In this document: positions 63,801 through 64,000 of the stretch, piece after piece
How the letters are laid out: each line of letters opens with the position of its first letter
Position numbering within the stretch: position 1 is the stretch's first letter
The notes under the pieces: model-generated
Seen by the model: the letters and a program-made list of their open reading frames with translations, nothing else
Databases searched by the model: none
Told to the model about the DNA's origin: nothing
Source of the DNA: CAWGYT01 sp963826795
GTDB taxonomy: Bacteria > Planctomycetota > Planctomycetia > Pirellulales > Pirellulaceae
Reading direction: 5' to 3'
Length of the DNA: 64,000 bases
Assembly: GCA_963826795.1 (NCBI GenBank)
Contig: CAWGYT010000018.1
Location: 62,001-126,000, forward strand
Position numbers and translations under genes: made by a program

Positions 63801-64000
63801 GTCGCTGAGATAGAGGCCGTCGCCATCGTCCAGAATCAACTGGACACCAACACCCACCAGCGGCTCATCGGCCGAGACATCGCCACTGCCGTTCCGATCA
63901 TCGTAAATTGTCCCGAAGATCGCCGGCGGCAGGGCACAATCCAGCACCAGACGGTCCTCGAGCCGCTCGAGCTGCCAACCGGCGTGGCGGCGCCGCTTCG
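54873..64000 (-). CDS. Giant exported adhesin-like protein with DUF11 and Ig-like repeats (N-terminus beyond window)
   Basis: At least 3042 residues; the frame is still open at 64000. The right edge holds the planctomycete export motif (basic, then LERLEDRLVL), so only a short N-terminus is missing. Order: SdrD-B-like domain (YDDRNGSGDVSADEPLVGVG), a jelly-roll-like region, six DUF11 repeats (ADLSVTKTNG, VDLSISKDDN, TDVSITKTDG, ADLVVTKSDG, VDVAIRKLSD, AELSITKTDG), about ten Ig-like repeats each with an acidic DTG..D.D.VT loop and DRAGN strand, an FG-GAP-like region, and a dockerin-like end (DVTADEQVSPLDALLIINDL, DVNGDGFLSPLDALLVLNEL). Calcium-stabilised stalk for adhesion is likely. No frame break in 9 kb. 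Confidence 0.9.
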   Translation of the reverse strand, partial: KRRRHAGWQLERLEDRLVLDCALPPAIFGTIYDDRNGSGDVSADEPLVGVGVQLILDDGDGLYLSDVDTLVATVQTDMAGEYCFAELDADAGYFIVRPAQVVSGATLETVISPRIRPGRPGVVIDEFQTRQTAQALPPAPSSKGSVLQFPDDAEVIGRERDMFTELISGVGDVVLVVNPFGLEELLEFNNSPGTLGGGVVTWDGIDGDSEGLAFGLNGRDLAELGRNTGIVLRGGVDVSGAGTRVLLRLYRADAETFSQAEVELPVTGGDASGYLYVPFASFQGPVSPTRVDAIQLAISNASQATDGKIALLGAIGPKRFDIAEQTVADLSVTKTNGVDVLAAGDVTTYAIQVTNQGPMAVSGAQISDLVSASFQDVRYTSQAFGGAVGNTPQGTGDLAETVNLPPGSSIVYTVQATLRAEAQGPVENRVDVIPPRGVIDPDVTNNSAIDRDLLGTRVDLSISKDDNQREVRVGEQVTYRIVARNLGPVAVQGARVTDVFPATLQNVSFVSTASAGVVGNTPAGSGDLNETVDLPVGGVVSYVVTATVGAEAVGTLVNRARIGAPPGMVDPITDNNEDVDVDLVQRELTDVSITKTDGLTSVSPGQSLTYSIVVSNAGPSNAAGVNVVDAFPASLIDVSYTSQAIGGASGGSPSGTGRLDDLVNLPAGSSIVYTVRATVAPSASGELENTATVTAPATDVNPANNSATDVTLVGEQADLVVTKSDGVTTVRPGEPLTYTVVVSNLGPSDVTGARVLDSFSTNLIDVTYQRTGNGTTETGDGAIDEEVDLPAGASLTYTIQGTVDPAGTGSVSNTATVQAPLGVIDPRPGNNTATDVDQILRSRVDVAIRKLSDRTTAVPGGELSYTILVSNVGEEPVTSARVVDDFPASLTEIQSTSRALGGATGNTPLATGNLDETLMLPPGASVIYTVRARVNPSATGVLQNFVSVELTDQLDTNPSNNLDLNVVALVPHAELSITKTDGLNEVEVGQQLTYEVRVQNAGPSDASDVRITDLVPPGLQNVVYLSSFEGQVSGHTPQGTGDIQDLVDLAAGSSITYQITADVAADVSGVLTNVATVQGPIESGFVELDPSNNRATDQDRIASLIVLGSEPTVIRSDEITDAGLTDRFQIVGHATGKMIITAHFDHQRGDLQLAVDDRYGNPIATVDSKDNDEQLVIPVVSQERYFVRLAGASGEETNSYDLEIENFAAPIPQVVRLAPATDTGMRDDDAVTAQSRPTLIVQADLADLIAIGIPILEPDGEALPAGPGAAVEVTLTHAQTGETLVGYATAIGPAGQLFSFTPAQEDELSSGDYVVTSAVRIFDGATVEGVPAPATARSQRSDPFWMTVDRVAPSSADRPDLLDSSDSGMSFRDNVTNQTQPALRGVGEPNIKVRILTNRIGGQGEVVGQGVTNADGSWEITVEPLSDDSYHFRVEYEDLAGNVSSIGEPLVVEVDTLAPNTPYLDLLRTSDRGVSDSDDVTSATDLTFSMTTQDPRQAQHELKFNYRYRLFVRPDASGELVSGEERLIYDSAIDADLPVASLLDGLTNLEQLVRTRGPFPDGVHNFKLEVEDRAGNLSPDYLLTVRIDTSPPPVDFALAPSSDTGAFGDDGVTMIREPAFTGMSEVGATVSLFANGQLAGRSQVGSDDSGGSSDDGLGVWEITTQPLADGRYDFTVRIEDAAGNLATSQSVSVWIDAQSPNVPLLDLISDSGISHVDNVTRDNTPAVTVTAAATRDGGANPFPHEIKYRIYDRPGDGNGEVLLIDSFGALRELASEGFFTETLPELSDGVHNLKVEVEDRAGNISQAFLLNVVIDTQTPDLAGFRLSPSSDTGMDDQDGVTAIHQPAFSGSGTVGDRVRLYANGQLVGDTRIDSDPVGNPLDPASGRWEVISQPLEDGQYEFQVQVEDLAGNVNVSSPITIWIDRQRPNLPLLDLISDTGLSDTDNITKASPLELTLTGNDTLDGGPNPFPNDLKYRVYGRTGGADEVLLYDSFANLGSFTQEGLLPWTLPGVMDGIHNFKLEVEDRAGNVSLPFLLDVQVDLATPIAVDLDLARYSDSGASDTDRVTNIRQPAVFGTGSMGEIVLVYANGQLVGRGHVNGDISDTVLEDNLGAWEVTLEPLDDGVYNLVALIEDVAGNAATTPTITVEIDTLAPNTPALDLLELDDTGRHNDDNLTRAESFSFTATTSDPNAAQHLELVPDGQNFNYRLYARPEEGPEVLVYDSGVDAGIPDLLDGLTSQTLVVTTPLNLPEGLHQMKLEVEDRAGNLSPDYFLEVLVDRTPFAGQAMLHPVSGGGTPDTPGGSIAGVTRAGTPTFTGTAEANALVSVAIDGIPAGTTVAIPWDGDDALQPPEPPYELQGNWTLLSTIALADGDHSAVFTFEDPAGNRATRELTLTIDTTGPRIVNLTRNEAGFPSLFDPKPASGPDPLIDSIVIHLSNGPQGSSGRARGLDLDIAGEEGNYVLVGDANGHIPMTRVEVQSSDDPANATSQIILHFARPLPDDRFTLTVSDQLSDPMGNRLDGESGARAPFEGAPGPTAVAPIFPTGDGVAGGDFVARFTVDSRPELGIWGGGSVWADLNGNFQFDPENLDFVNRDLVFRYGFTSDDLFAGNFALPGQMTDGYDKLAAYGRAEGEFRWLVDTDNDGVPNIDRVEPQAVNGLPVAGEFDGNLANGDEVALFDGKFWYLDTDHNFQTDAKFPSRLVGYPVVGDFDGDGFDDLATWADDRYMIDLANGALRGWDGFADTVFTFGFIGVRERPVAADLNQDGFDDLGLWVPDREGATDRDRSEWYFLLSEGQTLLERLSPPDDPIDSRPTIDFRPHPFGPDRFARFGDEFALPIVGNFDPPSFQLEVPISDFGWTNPVDMLDVTADEQVSPLDALLIINDLNEFGARALATRTDGAPYLDVNGDGFLSPLDALLVLNELNRINFVRAGLPAATPVRPESSAVASALLADQALAALEIGVGGARQAARWSQPQDVAEFEPTKQAAWFSTVWDDEDWDPGLDRYLLELPSPPTERWEQSEATGEQTSGLPEFIDPA

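Overview
The window looks like chromosomal DNA from a GC-rich planctomycete, probably close to the Pirellulales. The evidence is the N-terminal arginine/'LE-R-LLA' export motif on large secreted proteins, dockerin-like C-terminal repeats, a PEP-CTERM protein, a receptor-like Ser/Thr kinase, a stand-alone FwdD-type protein and a gene set for glucosylglycerate-type compatible solutes. No rRNA, tRNA, phage or CRISPR was found. Genes are cut by both window edges: a LysM protein on the left and a giant adhesin-like protein on the right.

Layout. 1-10.6 kb: LysM protein, zinc-ribbon protein, class IV aminotransferase (ilvE), lolC-lolD lipoprotein-export pair, lysS, secreted amidohydrolase, receptor kinase. 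10.7-13.4 kb: FG-GAP/dockerin surface protein. 13.7-16.1 kb: an SDR, then a gene-poor repeat region holding an IS630 transposase remnant, two 91-bp copies with 12-bp inverted ends and a 230-bp inverted-repeat-bounded element. 16.1-23.0 kb: minus-strand operon of two GT4 glycosyltransferases, a HAD phosphatase, a GH13 phosphorylase and glucosyl-3-phosphoglycerate synthase. 23.5-30.1 kb: phosphate regulon pstS-pstC-pstA-pstB1-pstB2-phoU-phoB. 30.4-34.8 kb: gamma-glutamyltranspeptidase and citrate synthase. 34.9-40.3 kb: minus-strand cluster for peptidoglycan peptides (serine hydrolase with peptidoglycan-binding domain, S11 carboxypeptidase fused to M19 dipeptidase, DgcA-like epimerase, DgcN-like DUF1611 protein). 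40.6-50 kb: M48 protease-LemA, YceH, FwdD-like protein, TPR lipoprotein-like gene, PEP-CTERM protein, unknown conserved gene. 50.2-54.8 kb: pyrimidine salvage (upp, nupC, cdd, deoA/pdp) around an SDR. 54.9-64 kb: a protein of more than 3000 residues with DUF11 and Ig-like repeats.

The most unusual content is the Pst importer. PstS has its two halves in swapped order (circular permutation). The two PstB ATPases carry complementary losses: PstB1 lacks the Q-loop Gln and switch His but has a good LSGGQ, while PstB2 has intact Walker, Q and H motifs but a ruined signature. This is what a heterodimer with one working and one degenerate ATP site would look like. Other notable points are a likely four-domain cell-wall enzyme split by one frameshift, five in-frame arrays of exactly 15-bp period, and 11-bp-phased TTCACA repeats that may be Pho boxes.

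Caution: at least six conserved genes are broken by frameshifts (kinase, pstA, serine hydrolase/S11-M19, yceH twice, TPR gene twice, SDR). All of them fit missing single bases, often in short homopolymers, so residual sequencing deletions are more likely than real pseudogenes.
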